Below, one piece after another: positions 28,461 through 36,837 of a stretch of 64,000 nucleotides of DNA; position 1 is the first letter of the stretch, and each line of letters begins with the position of its first letter. A model generated the notes under the pieces. It had not been told where the DNA came from, ran no database searches, and saw nothing but the letters and a program-made list of their open reading frames with translations. The translations under genes and the position numbers were made by a program. Source of the DNA: Flavobacterium cucumis (GTDB taxonomy: Bacteria > Bacteroidota > Bacteroidia > Flavobacteriales > Flavobacteriaceae); contig NZ_FRYK01000001.1 of the NCBI RefSeq assembly GCF_900148835.1, positions 248,001 through 312,000 on the forward strand. Direction: 5' to 3'.

Positions 28461-28466
28461 AAGGAG
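28461..28466 (+). promoter_or_regulatory. Shine-Dalgarno-like AAGGAG before rpoD
   Basis: AAGGAG lies 9 bases before the ATG at 28476. Few genes in this window carry one; ftsA and ftsZ are the other clear cases. Confidence 0.6.
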
Positions 28467-28475
28467 AAAAATTCA

Positions 28476-29339
28476 ATGAGACAACTTAAAATTACCAAGC
28501 AGGTTACCAATCGTGAAACTGCTTCCTTAGACAAATACCTACAAGAAATTGGAAAAGTTGACCTTATTACTGCTGATGAAGAAGTAGAATTAGCGCAAAG
28601 AATTAAAGCCGGAGATCAACGCGCTTTAGAAAAATTAACAAAAGCTAATTTACGTTTCGTAGTTTCAGTAGCAAAACAATATCAAAATCAAGGACTTACA
28701 CTTCCTGATTTAATTAACGAAGGAAATTTAGGATTGATTAAAGCCGCACAACGTTTCGATGAAACGCGTGGTTTCAAATTTATTTCCTATGCCGTTTGGT
28801 GGATTCGTCAATCGATTCTTCAAGCACTAGCAGAACAATCTCGTATTGTGCGTCTACCGTTGAATAAAATTGGTTCTATCAATAAAATCAACAAAATGTA
28901 TGCTTTGTTAGAACAATCTAACGAGCGCCCACCTTCTGCTGAAGAAATTGCAAAAGAATTAGACATGACGGTGAATGACGTAAAAGAGTCCATGAAAAAC
29001 TCAGGTCGTCATTTATCAATGGACGCACCTCTTGTTGAAGGTGAAGATTCAAACTTATACGACGTTTTACGTTCAGGTGAATCTCCAAATCCAGATAGAG
29101 AATTAATTCACGAATCATTACAAACTGAAATCGAAAGAGCATTAGAAACATTAACTCCAAGAGAAGCTGATGTTGTTCGTTTGTATTTTGGTTTAGGCGA
29201 CCAACACCCAATGACTTTAGAAGAAATTGGAGAAACTTTCGATTTAACACGTGAGCGTGTTCGTCAGATTAAAGAAAAAGCGATTAGAAGATTAAAACAT
29301 ACTTCTAGAAGTAAAATATTAAAAACATATTTAGGATAA
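28476..29339 (+). CDS. rpoD: Primary RNA polymerase sigma factor RpoD (SigA)
   Basis: The 287-residue protein is the short Bacteroidota form of the housekeeping sigma factor, lacking region 1.1. Visible parts are region 1.2 ([31 protein letters not shown]), region 2 ([57 protein letters not shown]), region 3, and region 4.2 with its helix-turn-helix ([30 protein letters not shown]). It recognises the TTG/TAnnTTTG promoters seen throughout the window. A Shine-Dalgarno-like AAGGAG precedes it, and two hairpins follow it. Confidence 0.97.
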   Translation: MRQLKITKQVTNRETASLDKYLQEIGKVDLITADEEVELAQRIKAGDQRALEKLTKANLRFVVSVAKQYQNQGLTLPDLINEGNLGLIKAAQRFDETRGFKFISYAVWWIRQSILQALAEQSRIVRLPLNKIGSINKINKMYALLEQSNERPPSAEEIAKELDMTVNDVKESMKNSGRHLSMDAPLVEGEDSNLYDVLRSGESPNPDRELIHESLQTEIERALETLTPREADVVRLYFGLGDQHPMTLEEIGETFDLTRERVRQIKEKAIRRLKHTSRSKILKTYLG

Positions 29340-29376
29340 CACTTCGACAAGCTCAGTGTGACACTATAAAGATAAC

Positions 29377-29400
29377 AACAGTCTAAGACTGTTCGTTTTT
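29377..29400 (+). terminator. First hairpin after rpoD
   Basis: AACAGTC (29377-29383), TAA loop, GACTGTT (29387-29393), then CG and six T. It is short but well formed, 38 bases after the rpoD stop. Confidence 0.6.
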
Positions 29401-29413
29401 TGATTGATGATTG

Positions 29414-29447
29414 AAACTCCGGCTGATTACCGGAGTTTTGTTTTTTT
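29414..29447 (+). terminator. Second terminator after rpoD
   Basis: AAACTCCGG (29414-29422) pairs with CCGGAGTTT (29430-29438), followed by a T-rich tract to 29447. With the preceding hairpin it makes a tandem terminator. Confidence 0.85.
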
Positions 29448-29530
29448 AAACTTGAAAATTCAAAATTCTTTATTCGTTGTTCGTTGTTGAATGCTTAAAA
29501 TTTTGAATATTCAACTTGGAATTTTGAATA

Positions 29531-29559
29531 TTGAAATGTTTTAAAATATTGTACATTTG
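29531..29559 (+). promoter_or_regulatory. Promoter of rpe
   Basis: TTG (29531-29533) and TACATTTG (29552-29559) are 18 bases apart. It places transcription start after 29560 and so rules out an upstream in-frame start for rpe. Confidence 0.72.
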
Positions 29560-29587
29560 CACTCAACAACACACACTTTACAAGCTT

Positions 29588-30247
29588 ATGAAAAACACAC
29601 TTATTGCTCCATCAGTACTTGCTGCTGATTTTGCTAACTTACAACGCGACATCGAAATGATTAATGCTAGTGAAGCCGATTGGTTTCACATTGATATTAT
29701 GGATGGCGTTTTTGTACCTAATATTTCTTTTGGAATGCCTGTTTTAGATGCAATCAACAAACATGCTAAAAAAACCATCGATGTTCACTTAATGATTGTT
29801 GATCCTGATAGATACATTGCAACTTTTAAAAAATTAGGAGCTGATGTTTTAACGGTTCATTATGAAGCATGTACTCATTTACACAGAACTCTTCAAGCTA
29901 TAAAAGCAGAAGGCATGAAAGCTGGAGTCGCTTTGAATCCGCACACAAGTGTAGACTTATTAGAAGATGTGATTCAAGACATTGATTTGGTTTGCATCAT
30001 GAGCGTAAACCCTGGTTTTGGAGGACAATCATTTATCGAAAACACCTATTCAAAAGTAGAAAAGCTAAAAGCTTTAATCAACAGAAAAAAAGCTGCTACC
30101 TTAATTGAAATTGACGGCGGTGTAACCAATAAAAACGCAAAACAATTAGCTGATGCTGGCGCAGATGTATTAGTTGCTGGCAGCTATGTTTTTGGAGCTC
30201 AAGACCCAATAGCAACTATAGCAGATTTAAAAGCGATCACAAAATAA
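29588..30247 (+). CDS. rpe: Ribulose-phosphate 3-epimerase
   Basis: The enzyme interconverts ribulose 5-phosphate and xylulose 5-phosphate in the pentose phosphate pathway. The 219-residue TIM barrel starts MKNTLIAPSVLAADFANLQRD and shows the metal and substrate motifs HIDIMDGVFVPNISFG, DVHLMIVDPDRY, NPGFGGQSFI and EIDGGVTNKNA. The ATG at 29588 was chosen because the promoter -7 box is at 29552-29559; a TTG at 29531 is part of the promoter. It is a single gene with terminators on both sides. Confidence 0.96.
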   Translation: MKNTLIAPSVLAADFANLQRDIEMINASEADWFHIDIMDGVFVPNISFGMPVLDAINKHAKKTIDVHLMIVDPDRYIATFKKLGADVLTVHYEACTHLHRTLQAIKAEGMKAGVALNPHTSVDLLEDVIQDIDLVCIMSVNPGFGGQSFIENTYSKVEKLKALINRKKAATLIEIDGGVTNKNAKQLADAGADVLVAGSYVFGAQDPIATIADLKAITK

Positions 30248-30257
30248 TACAAAATTT

Positions 30258-30290
30258 AAACCTTACAGGTTTTTGAAACCTGTAAGGTTT
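30258..30290. terminator. Bidirectional terminator between rpe and the CBS gene
   Basis: AAACCTTACAGGTTT (30258-30272) and AAACCTGTAAGGTTT (30276-30290) form a perfect 15-bp stem with a 3-base loop, exactly between two convergent genes. Confidence 0.88.
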
Positions 30291-30291
30291 A

Positions 30292-30711
30292 TTAATATTG
30301 CTCAATCAAATATTTAATTAAATCGGTTGTCGTAATAATTCCAACCAACAATTCCCCTTCACAAACTGGAAGTGCATGAAACTCTTTTTGGGATAAAATT
30401 TCAGCAGCTTCTTTAATTGTAGTTTCAGGAGAAATAGAAACTAATTTTTTCGCCATCACTTGCTCTACTGTAAACATATTATAAACAGTGGTGTCCACTA
30501 TTTCTTCGTCGTCATCTATGGCATCAGCGAAAGAAATTCGAAGCAGATCAGTATAGCTTAACATCCCTACAATTTTGTTACTATAAACAACAGGAATGTG
30601 CCGTATATGATGCTTTTTAAATAGCATTTCTGCTTTTGTTAAATCATCTGAAAGATTTAACTTTACTACATTTTTTGTCATTATTGTTGACACAGGAACC
30701 TTTTGTTTCAT
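30292..30711 (-). CDS. Tandem CBS domain protein
   Basis: The 139-residue cytoplasmic protein is made of two CBS motifs (about 1-60, VSTIMTKNVVKLNLSDDLTKAEMLFKKHHIRHIPVV; about 75-139, VEQVMAKKLVSISPETTIKEAAEILSQKEFHALPV). Such Bateman modules bind adenosine nucleotides and report energy state to a partner, but no effector domain is fused here. The 170-bp upstream region (30712-30882) contains two inverted repeats that resemble Crp/Fnr-type sites; see findings. It appears monocistronic. Confidence 0.9.
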   Translation of the reverse strand: MKQKVPVSTIMTKNVVKLNLSDDLTKAEMLFKKHHIRHIPVVYSNKIVGMLSYTDLLRISFADAIDDDEEIVDTTVYNMFTVEQVMAKKLVSISPETTIKEAAEILSQKEFHALPVCEGELLVGIITTTDLIKYLIEQY

Positions 30712-30882
30712 AAGTGTAAATTTTATTTTTTAGTTGTCACTTATGTTATCGTCTTTTAAATCATTAGTGTTTAGGCATACAAACTAGCTTTTAGTGACGA
30801 TTTCATAACCTTGTATATTTATTGACATAAAGTTAGTCAATATTTTAAAATCAAAACATGATTTATGTCAGCTATTTATTCC

Positions 30883-31737
30883 TTACTCACTAATAAAATA
30901 GTTCTCGTTGAAATTAATCATTTGTTTGACTTTCAAAAAGATAGATGGAAATTTAAATTTAAATTCCTCCGGCGATTCGAAAAAATATTCCAATAAAACT
31001 GCCACAAATTCAAATTGATTTTCATACGCATAATCGCGTAAAAACCCTGAATCGATTAATCGCTGTCTTACTTCTGGTCTTGAAACAACACGGAATAAAT
31101 TTTGAAGTGATTCGTTAAATAAAACAAAAGTTGCTTTATCGCTTTTAAGGGCATAAATATGAAAAGCATGTGTGAATTCGTGTAATCCTAAATTCAAATT
31201 ATCGTTAGTAATATCAATTCCTTCTTTGAAATGTTTCCAGGAAAAAACAATACACTCCATTCTTGGATTAAACTCACCTTTGTGATAATTATCATTTTGT
31301 GAAGAATAATAAATATCGGGATAAATAACGATTCGTTTAAAAAGCGGATTCAAATATTCACGCATCCCAAAAGTTAATATCACATAGGTTGCAGAAATAG
31401 TAACTTTCATTTCTTCAGTAACTTCAATATCTCGTCCCTCAAAATTATAATGCAAGATTAGTTTAGCCACTCGATGCTCAAAATAACGCTTATACTTTGG
31501 TTTTAATCGATTGTAAAAATGAAAATTTGAGGTTAAAATATGTTTACGGGAATCGTTTAACTTTAAAAAATTAATATTAGCAAATACGACTAATGGCTTT
31601 TTGTAATTTCGCAAATACACAATCTCCGTAATATAAAATGCAAAAGCAAAAAATAGTGTTGCAAAAGGCGCTACAACTATAAACATCCCGATGTAATCGG
31701 CTAAAAATAATTCGTGTTCAATAGGCGATGTTTGCAT
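30883..31737 (-). CDS. MtfA-like zinc peptidase
   Basis: The 284-residue protein has one N-terminal membrane segment (about 15-42) followed by a soluble domain with the zinc motif His186-Glu187-Phe-Thr-His190 (LGLHEFTHAFHIYAL). This is the M90/MtfA (glucose-regulated metallopeptidase) arrangement. The third ligand is probably a downstream Glu in the region after residue 230 (EFVAVLLEYFFESPEEF). The ATG at 31737 (MQTSPIEHELF) is preferred to a TTG at 31830, which would add 31 residues of low-complexity sequence. No functional partner is adjacent. Confidence 0.82.
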   Translation of the reverse strand: MQTSPIEHELFLADYIGMFIVVAPFATLFFAFAFYITEIVYLRNYKKPLVVFANINFLKLNDSRKHILTSNFHFYNRLKPKYKRYFEHRVAKLILHYNFEGRDIEVTEEMKVTISATYVILTFGMREYLNPLFKRIVIYPDIYYSSQNDNYHKGEFNPRMECIVFSWKHFKEGIDITNDNLNLGLHEFTHAFHIYALKSDKATFVLFNESLQNLFRVVSRPEVRQRLIDSGFLRDYAYENQFEFVAVLLEYFFESPEEFKFKFPSIFLKVKQMINFNENYFISE

Positions 31738-31902
31738 AAGATTGGGACTGTTGTACAAATAACGTAAAATTATATTTTGTAAAATAAAAAAGTTGTTTAA
31801 AATAGTATAGAACGTCAACTTTAAGTACAATTAGATTTTGTGTTTATACTTATAGATTCTGAAACGAGTTCAGATGACAAAAACTATTTTAAACAACAAT
31901 TG

Positions 31903-31976
31903 TGACTTCGAAGGGAGTCGAACCCCCAACCGCTGGAGCCGAAATCCAGTGCTCTATCCAATTGAGCTACGAAGCC
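31903..31976 (-). tRNA. tRNA-Arg, anticodon TCG
   Basis: The 74-base sequence on the minus strand folds as a normal cloverleaf: acceptor GGCTTCG/CGAAGTC with one G-U pair, D arm GCTC...GAGC, anticodon stem CTGGA/TCCAG with loop TTTCGGC (anticodon TCG), and T arm with GGTTCGACTCC. The discriminator is A and CCA is not encoded. It lies downstream of yqeY on the same strand. Confidence 0.95.
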
Positions 31977-31999
31977 TTTTTTTGAGTAATAAGTGATGA

Positions 32000-32056
32000 G
32001 TGAATAGTGATAAGCAAATTTGTACTTTTCAATGACACTATTCACTTATCACTATT
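32000..32056. repeat. Inverted repeat between tRNA-Arg and yqeY
   Basis: AATAGTGATAAG (32003-32014) is complementary to 32045-32056, and GTGAATAGTG (32000-32009) to 32036-32045, so two alternative hairpins share arms. The words AGTGA/GTGAATAGTG repeat nearby (31991-32010). No T tract follows on the transcribed strand, so it is not a standard terminator. Confidence 0.7.
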
Positions 32057-32059
32057 TTA

Positions 32060-32509
32060 TTAAGCCAATAATTTCTTTACAATTCCTGAAATTACTTTTC
32101 CTTCTGCTTGTCCTCCTATTTGAGATGTGGCTAAACCCATAACTTTACCCATAGAAGCAATTCCATTTGCTCCTGTTTCTCCAATGATTTTAGAAATTAT
32201 CGCCTCCACCTCTTCTTCTGACAATTGCGCTGGTAAGAATTTTTCAATTACAGCAATTTGTGCTAACTCTGGTTCTGCTAAATCAGGACGATTCTGCTTT
32301 GTGAAGATTTCAGCACTGTCTTTTCGCATTTTAACCAAACGCTGTAACATTTTAATCTCTTGATCTTCTGTCAATACATCTGTAGCCCCAGCTTCTGTTT
32401 TTGCTAAAATAATTGCTGATTTAATAGCTCTTAACGCCTCTAAAGCCACACTATCTTTTGCTTTCATGGCTTCTTTCATTTGATCCATGATTTTTGTTTC
32501 TAAACTCAT
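32060..32509 (-). CDS. yqeY: GatB/YqeY domain protein
   Basis: The 149-residue protein is a stand-alone YqeY domain (MSLETKIMDQMKEAMKAKDSVALEALRAIKSAI ... GKVISGIVKKLL), helical and related to the tail domain of the tRNA amidotransferase subunit GatB. The precise role is unsettled; tRNA binding is suspected for the family. The start at 32509 gives the usual N-terminus; a longer frame to 32539 is less likely. It follows ftsZ but is separated from it by a terminator, and tRNA-Arg follows it on the same strand. Confidence 0.92.
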   Translation of the reverse strand: MSLETKIMDQMKEAMKAKDSVALEALRAIKSAIILAKTEAGATDVLTEDQEIKMLQRLVKMRKDSAEIFTKQNRPDLAEPELAQIAVIEKFLPAQLSEEEVEAIISKIIGETGANGIASMGKVMGLATSQIGGQAEGKVISGIVKKLLA

Positions 32510-32682
32510 ATCTTTTATATTTATTTCAATAGTTAGCATGTTAACATCCTGATAAAGAGCCTGCCTAAAAAAATTACCTATTTAAAAGAGGAACATTATT
32601 TTATCTAATTTTCAAACTTACTTCTTTTCTATAAAGCAGAAGGCAGTGGAAATCAACAAGGAAAACTCTCTGCAAAAGTACT

Positions 32683-32717
32683 AAAAAAAAACTCGAAAAT
32701 TATGCTTCGAGTTTTTA
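32683..32717 (-). terminator. Terminator after ftsZ
   Basis: On the minus strand AAAAACTCGAA and TTCGAGTTTTT form an 11-bp stem followed by a run of eight to nine T. It closes the dcw cluster 22 bases after the ftsZ stop. The remaining 165 bases to yqeY show no other clear signal. Confidence 0.85.
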
Positions 32718-32738
32718 GGAATTATGTAAGATTTATAC

Positions 32739-34718
32739 CTAATCAACATTATCATGAAGAAATGAATTATTAGAACGCAATTGCATGTCATCATTACTAT
32801 CTGTTCCTAATGAAATTCTAGACTGATTATTTGAAGTACTTGGTGTAGAAGTCACATCGATACCCATTCTTTTGTAAGCTGGCTGTTTCTCAATTTCGTC
32901 TACATAAGCATTGCTATTATTGAATTTATAATTAAAGTCTTTCATTTTTCTTTTACGCTCTTCCGCTCTAAACTTCAAAGTATCTTCAATTGACATCTCT
33001 AAGGGAGAAATGTTGTCAAGTTGTATTTCATTTTCCTGTTTTTTAGTATTGGTCTTCATGGTAAAGTTTAGCTCCTCATCAATTGGTTCCTGAACCTCTT
33101 CAACAGGTTTTGAATTCATCAATTCACTTTCTTTTTCAAGATAATCTTCTAAGGAATACTTCACAATACCGTTTTGATTTATCTCAGTCACAGGTACCAC
33201 ATTAATAGGGTCCTTTACTTCCATTGCTTTCGTTTCTGGAGATAAATCAAAAACAATTGTATGATCTTCTTTATCTTCAATGTTGCTATCAAACAAATTC
33301 AAAGAGAAATTAAAATTATCTTTAGCAACAACAAATTCAGGCTCTTTAACTTCGATTTCTCTGATTTGTGGTGTTATGATTTCGAATGAAGGCGCAACAT
33401 TTGGCGTAATGACTTCGAATGTTACATCAATATTTTTAATCAATTCAGAAGTTGGCACTAAATCCATTGCCGGAACAACAGGTGAATGAATTTCAAACTT
33501 AGGCTCCTCAACTTCTTCTTCTAAAGTGAAAACAATTTTATGTTCAGCTGTTTCATCACTAGTAGGATTGATAATATCATCTTTTGGCGTCTCAACTTTT
33601 GGCGTCTCAAAAATCGGGTTATTTACAGTAATATTGGACGTCGCTTTGTTCATAAGTTCATGAACAATTTTTTGTTCATCTTCTAATGAATGAATAATTT
33701 TCTTTGGTTCTGTATTTACGATTTCCGCTTGTTGTTCTACATTGAAACCTGTAGCAATTACCGTTACCGAAATAGCTTCTCCTAAAGCTTCTTCTTCACC
33801 AACACCCATAATGATATTAGCATTAAAACCTGCTTCAGACTGAATAAAATCGTTGATCTCACCAATTTCATCGATGGTAATTTCATTTGCTTCATCAGTT
33901 CCAGAAACAATTAACAACAATACATTTTTAGCTCCTGTTATTTTATTATCATTTAATAAAGGAGAATCTAAAGCACTTGAAATAGCTTGTTTAGCCCTAT
34001 CAGAACCAGCAGCAGTTGCCGAACCCATAATCGCTGTACCACTGTTAGACAAAACTGTTTTAGCGTCTTTTAAGTCGATATTCTGCGTGTAATGATGTGT
34101 AATAACTTCAGCAATTCCTCTTGATGCAGTTGCTAAAACTTCATCCGCTTTTGAGAAACCTGCTTTGAAACCTAAGTTTCCATATACTTCACGTAATTTA
34201 TTATTATTGATAACAACTAAAGAATCTACTTGCTTTCGTAAACGTTCTACACCTGCTAACGCTTGTTCGGAGCGAACTTTTCCTTCAAATTGGAAGGGAA
34301 TGGTAACAATACCCACGGTTAAAATGTCGCGCTCTTTAGCTAATTGCGCTATTACAGGAGCTGCACCAGTTCCTGTTCCACCACCCATTCCTGCTGTGAT
34401 AAAAATCATTTTGGTATTGCTATCTAACATTTTTTCAATTTCGGCGATACTTTCAATAGCGGCTTGTTGGCCAACTTCAGGATTAGCACCAGCACCTAAA
34501 CCTTCTGTTAAGCTCACTCCTAACTGAATCTTATTAGGCACAGGACTATTTTGTAATGCCTGAGAATCAGTATTACAAACTACAAAATCAACACCTTTAA
34601 TACCTTGTTTAAACATATGGTTAATGGCATTGCTACCTCCACCACCTACGCCAATCACTTTGATTACGTTAGATTGGTTTTTTGGCAAATCGAATGAAAT
34701 GTTTCCAAATTCTGACAT
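32739..34718 (-). CDS. ftsZ: Cell division protein FtsZ
   Basis: FtsZ is the GTP-dependent tubulin homologue that forms the division ring. The 659-residue protein is much longer than the usual ~380: the GTPase and C-terminal domains (about 15-325, signature GGGTGTG at 112-118) are followed by a ~290-residue acidic, Val/Pro/Glu-rich linker and a conserved Bacteroidota tail (RISLGTDSNDDMQLRSNNSFLHDNVD, written in parts as LGTDSNDDMQLRSNN and SFLHDNVD). A Shine-Dalgarno-like AGGAG (34724-34728) lies 5 bases upstream of the ATG. It is the last gene of the dcw cluster, 11 bp after ftsA. Confidence 0.98.
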   Translation of the reverse strand: MSEFGNISFDLPKNQSNVIKVIGVGGGGSNAINHMFKQGIKGVDFVVCNTDSQALQNSPVPNKIQLGVSLTEGLGAGANPEVGQQAAIESIAEIEKMLDSNTKMIFITAGMGGGTGTGAAPVIAQLAKERDILTVGIVTIPFQFEGKVRSEQALAGVERLRKQVDSLVVINNNKLREVYGNLGFKAGFSKADEVLATASRGIAEVITHHYTQNIDLKDAKTVLSNSGTAIMGSATAAGSDRAKQAISSALDSPLLNDNKITGAKNVLLLIVSGTDEANEITIDEIGEINDFIQSEAGFNANIIMGVGEEEALGEAISVTVIATGFNVEQQAEIVNTEPKKIIHSLEDEQKIVHELMNKATSNITVNNPIFETPKVETPKDDIINPTSDETAEHKIVFTLEEEVEEPKFEIHSPVVPAMDLVPTSELIKNIDVTFEVITPNVAPSFEIITPQIREIEVKEPEFVVAKDNFNFSLNLFDSNIEDKEDHTIVFDLSPETKAMEVKDPINVVPVTEINQNGIVKYSLEDYLEKESELMNSKPVEEVQEPIDEELNFTMKTNTKKQENEIQLDNISPLEMSIEDTLKFRAEERKRKMKDFNYKFNNSNAYVDEIEKQPAYKRMGIDVTSTPSTSNNQSRISLGTDSNDDMQLRSNNSFLHDNVD

Positions 34719-34723
34719 AGTAT

Positions 34724-34728
34724 CTCCT
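34724..34728 (-). promoter_or_regulatory. Shine-Dalgarno sequence of ftsZ
   Basis: The minus strand reads AAAGGAGATACT before the ATG, an unusually good ribosome-binding site for this genome. Confidence 0.65.
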
Positions 34729-34729
34729 T

Positions 34730-36106
34730 TTATTCTGCGTTATCTAAAAATTCTTTAATCTTATCAATATATTTATCAAAAAATGAACGTTTGATTTTAT
34801 CATCAGTTGTTTCATGTTTGATCGATGAGGTAGCTTTTGAATCTATTTTTTCTTGTTCAATAATAGGTTCTTCATCTACCACTTGTGAACGAGCCATTAC
34901 AGGTTCTTCCATTTTCATTTCTACTAATGGAGTAGCGCTTCTTGTATTATTTCGAATACTATTCATTACTAAACCAACTGCTGTAGCATATAATGGGCTT
35001 GACAATTCTTCCTCTGAATCTCCAGCTAAATGTTCGTTTGGATATCCAATTCTAGTATCCATACCTGTTATATATTCTACCAATTGCTTGATGTGTTTTA
35101 ATTCAGCACCTCCTCCAGTTAAAACTATCCCTGCAATTAATTTATTCTTTGGATCCTCATGTCCGTATAATTTGATTTCGGCATACACTTGTTCTACAAT
35201 TTCCACAACTCTTGCGTGAATAATTTTTGATAAGTTTTTAAGCGAAATTTCTTTTGGCTCTCTACCTCTTAATCCAGGAATTGAAACAATTTCATTGTCC
35301 TTATTTTCTCCTGGCCAAGCTGAACCAAAACGCGTTTTTAAAAGTTCCGCTTGTTTTTCAATGATAGAACACCCTTCTTTAATATCTTCCGTAATCACAT
35401 TTCCTCCAAAAGGAATAACAGCTGTGTGACGAATAATTCCATCTTTAAAAATGGCCAAATCAGTTGTCCCACCACCTATATCAATCAAGGCAACTCCTGC
35501 CTCTTTCTCTTCTTGACTTAAAACCGCATCAGCCGAAGCTAATGGCTCTAATGTTAATCCCGACAATTCTAATCCTGCACTTTTAATGCATCTTCCTAAA
35601 TTTCGAATGGAAGCCGCTTGTCCCACCACTACATGAAAACTAGATTCTAATCTTCCTCCATACATTCCTATGGGTTCTTTTATCTCAGCTTGACCGTCAA
35701 TTTTAAATTCTTGCGGCAAAACATGAATAATCTCTTCACCTGGCAACATAGCAAGTTTGTGAACTTGTCCAATCAACCTATCGATATCGTCATCTCCTAT
35801 AACTTCTTCTGCATTTGGACGACTGATATAATCACTATGTTGAATACTTCGAATATGTTGACCTGCAATACCAACCACCACATCGTTTATTTTGTAACCT
35901 GAATTGTTTTCCGCCTCTGCAACAGCTTGCTGAATGGACTGAATAGTTTGTGTAATATTGTTTACAACACCTCTATGAACACCTAAACTTTTTGATTTTC
36001 CTACACCCAGAATTTCAAGTTTCCCATATTCATTCTTCTTCCCTATCATCGCTACAATCTTCGTTGTACCGATATCTAATCCTACTGCAATGTTGTCTTT
36101 GTTCAT
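34730..36106 (-). CDS. ftsA: Cell division protein FtsA
   Basis: FtsA is the actin-like ATPase that tethers FtsZ to the membrane. The 458-residue protein has the phosphate-1 motif AVGLDIGTTKIVAMIG at the N-terminus, the SHS2 insertion (about 80-160), phosphate-2 ALIDIGGGTTDLAIFKDG (about 205-222), the adenosine motif LTGGGAELKHI and a C-terminal amphipathic helix (DKYIDKIKEFLDNAE) for membrane binding. A linker (about 380-435) is rich in Glu and Ser. AGGAG at 36112-36116 lies just upstream, overlapping the ftsQ stop. Confidence 0.97.
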   Translation of the reverse strand: MNKDNIAVGLDIGTTKIVAMIGKKNEYGKLEILGVGKSKSLGVHRGVVNNITQTIQSIQQAVAEAENNSGYKINDVVVGIAGQHIRSIQHSDYISRPNAEEVIGDDDIDRLIGQVHKLAMLPGEEIIHVLPQEFKIDGQAEIKEPIGMYGGRLESSFHVVVGQAASIRNLGRCIKSAGLELSGLTLEPLASADAVLSQEEKEAGVALIDIGGGTTDLAIFKDGIIRHTAVIPFGGNVITEDIKEGCSIIEKQAELLKTRFGSAWPGENKDNEIVSIPGLRGREPKEISLKNLSKIIHARVVEIVEQVYAEIKLYGHEDPKNKLIAGIVLTGGGAELKHIKQLVEYITGMDTRIGYPNEHLAGDSEEELSSPLYATAVGLVMNSIRNNTRSATPLVEMKMEEPVMARSQVVDEEPIIEQEKIDSKATSSIKHETTDDKIKRSFFDKYIDKIKEFLDNAE

Positions 36107-36111
36107 AACTT

Positions 36112-36116
36112 CTCCT
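36112..36116 (-). promoter_or_regulatory. Shine-Dalgarno sequence of ftsA
   Basis: The minus strand reads AGGAG five bases before the ATG and overlaps the stop codon of ftsQ, linking termination of one gene to initiation at the next. Confidence 0.65.
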
Positions 36117-36837
36117 ATTTCTTACAAACCACTTGTTGTGTAAACATTAAGTTTACTTCTTTATAATTTTTAATCAATGTATCTTTAATAGCGTGATGAT
36201 AAAAAGCTTTATAATTTTGAAACTTTTTATCCACATTCATTGGTTGCCCAAACACTATTTTATAATCATAACTTCTATTAGTTAATACCACATTTCCAGA
36301 AGCCATAATCTCAACAGCCGTTATGTTTTTGCTTAAAAAATCATCATTTTTGATTTCATTAAACAATTTCAAATAAGGCTTACAATTTTCTTCACTTATA
36401 ACGCCGACAACCAGCGGAACACGTGCCGAAAAATTATCCGACAACGACATCCTATCACCTTTTGAATCAAGATAATAACTATCATTGCCAGTAATAACTC
36501 TTACGATTGGGGTCTTTTGAGTAATACGCGTATTCAGAAATCCGTCTACCGTTGAAAAAACTTGCGCTTTTTCAATCATCTCGTGATCATCGAGAACAGT
36601 TTCTAAAGTATTCAAATCTAATTTATCTTTTTGAATTGTTGAAGTATTACCCATTTTTTGTATCAACAAGTTATTAACCATTTCATGTGTTAAAAACATA
36701 TTCTCATTTGATTCAAACTTAACAGCTATCTTACTGATTTTACGCTGACTATTTCTCTTAGACGAAAAAGAGTACAAGAAAATCATCACAAAAATGACTA
36801 ACACCAATCGAATAGTATGCCAATTAATTCTTCTCAT
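36115..36837 (-). CDS. ftsQ: Cell division protein FtsQ/DivIB-like
   Basis: The 240-residue bitopic protein has a short cytoplasmic start, one membrane helix (about 8-24), and a periplasmic part with a POTRA-like region (about 45-110, FLTHEMVNNLLIQKMGN ... LDDHEMIEKAQVFST) and a beta domain. FtsQ links early and late division proteins with FtsL and FtsB. The family is divergent in Bacteroidota; the assignment also relies on its position between murC and ftsA. It overlaps murC by 14 bp. Confidence 0.9.
   Translation of the reverse strand: MRRINWHTIRLVLVIFVMIFLYSFSSKRNSQRKISKIAVKFESNENMFLTHEMVNNLLIQKMGNTSTIQKDKLDLNTLETVLDDHEMIEKAQVFSTVDGFLNTRITQKTPIVRVITGNDSYYLDSKGDRMSLSDNFSARVPLVVGVISEENCKPYLKLFNEIKNDDFLSKNITAVEIMASGNVVLTNRSYDYKIVFGQPMNVDKKFQNYKAFYHHAIKDTLIKNYKEVNLMFTQQVVCKK

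Noticed and set aside
29531-29587. N-terminal extension of rpe from a TTG
   Set aside because: The TTG and following bases are the -33 and -7 promoter elements; rpe begins at the ATG 29588.
32540-32680. Possible small RNA between ftsZ and yqeY
   Set aside because: No promoter box or independent hairpin could be seen; the only clear signal is the ftsZ terminator.
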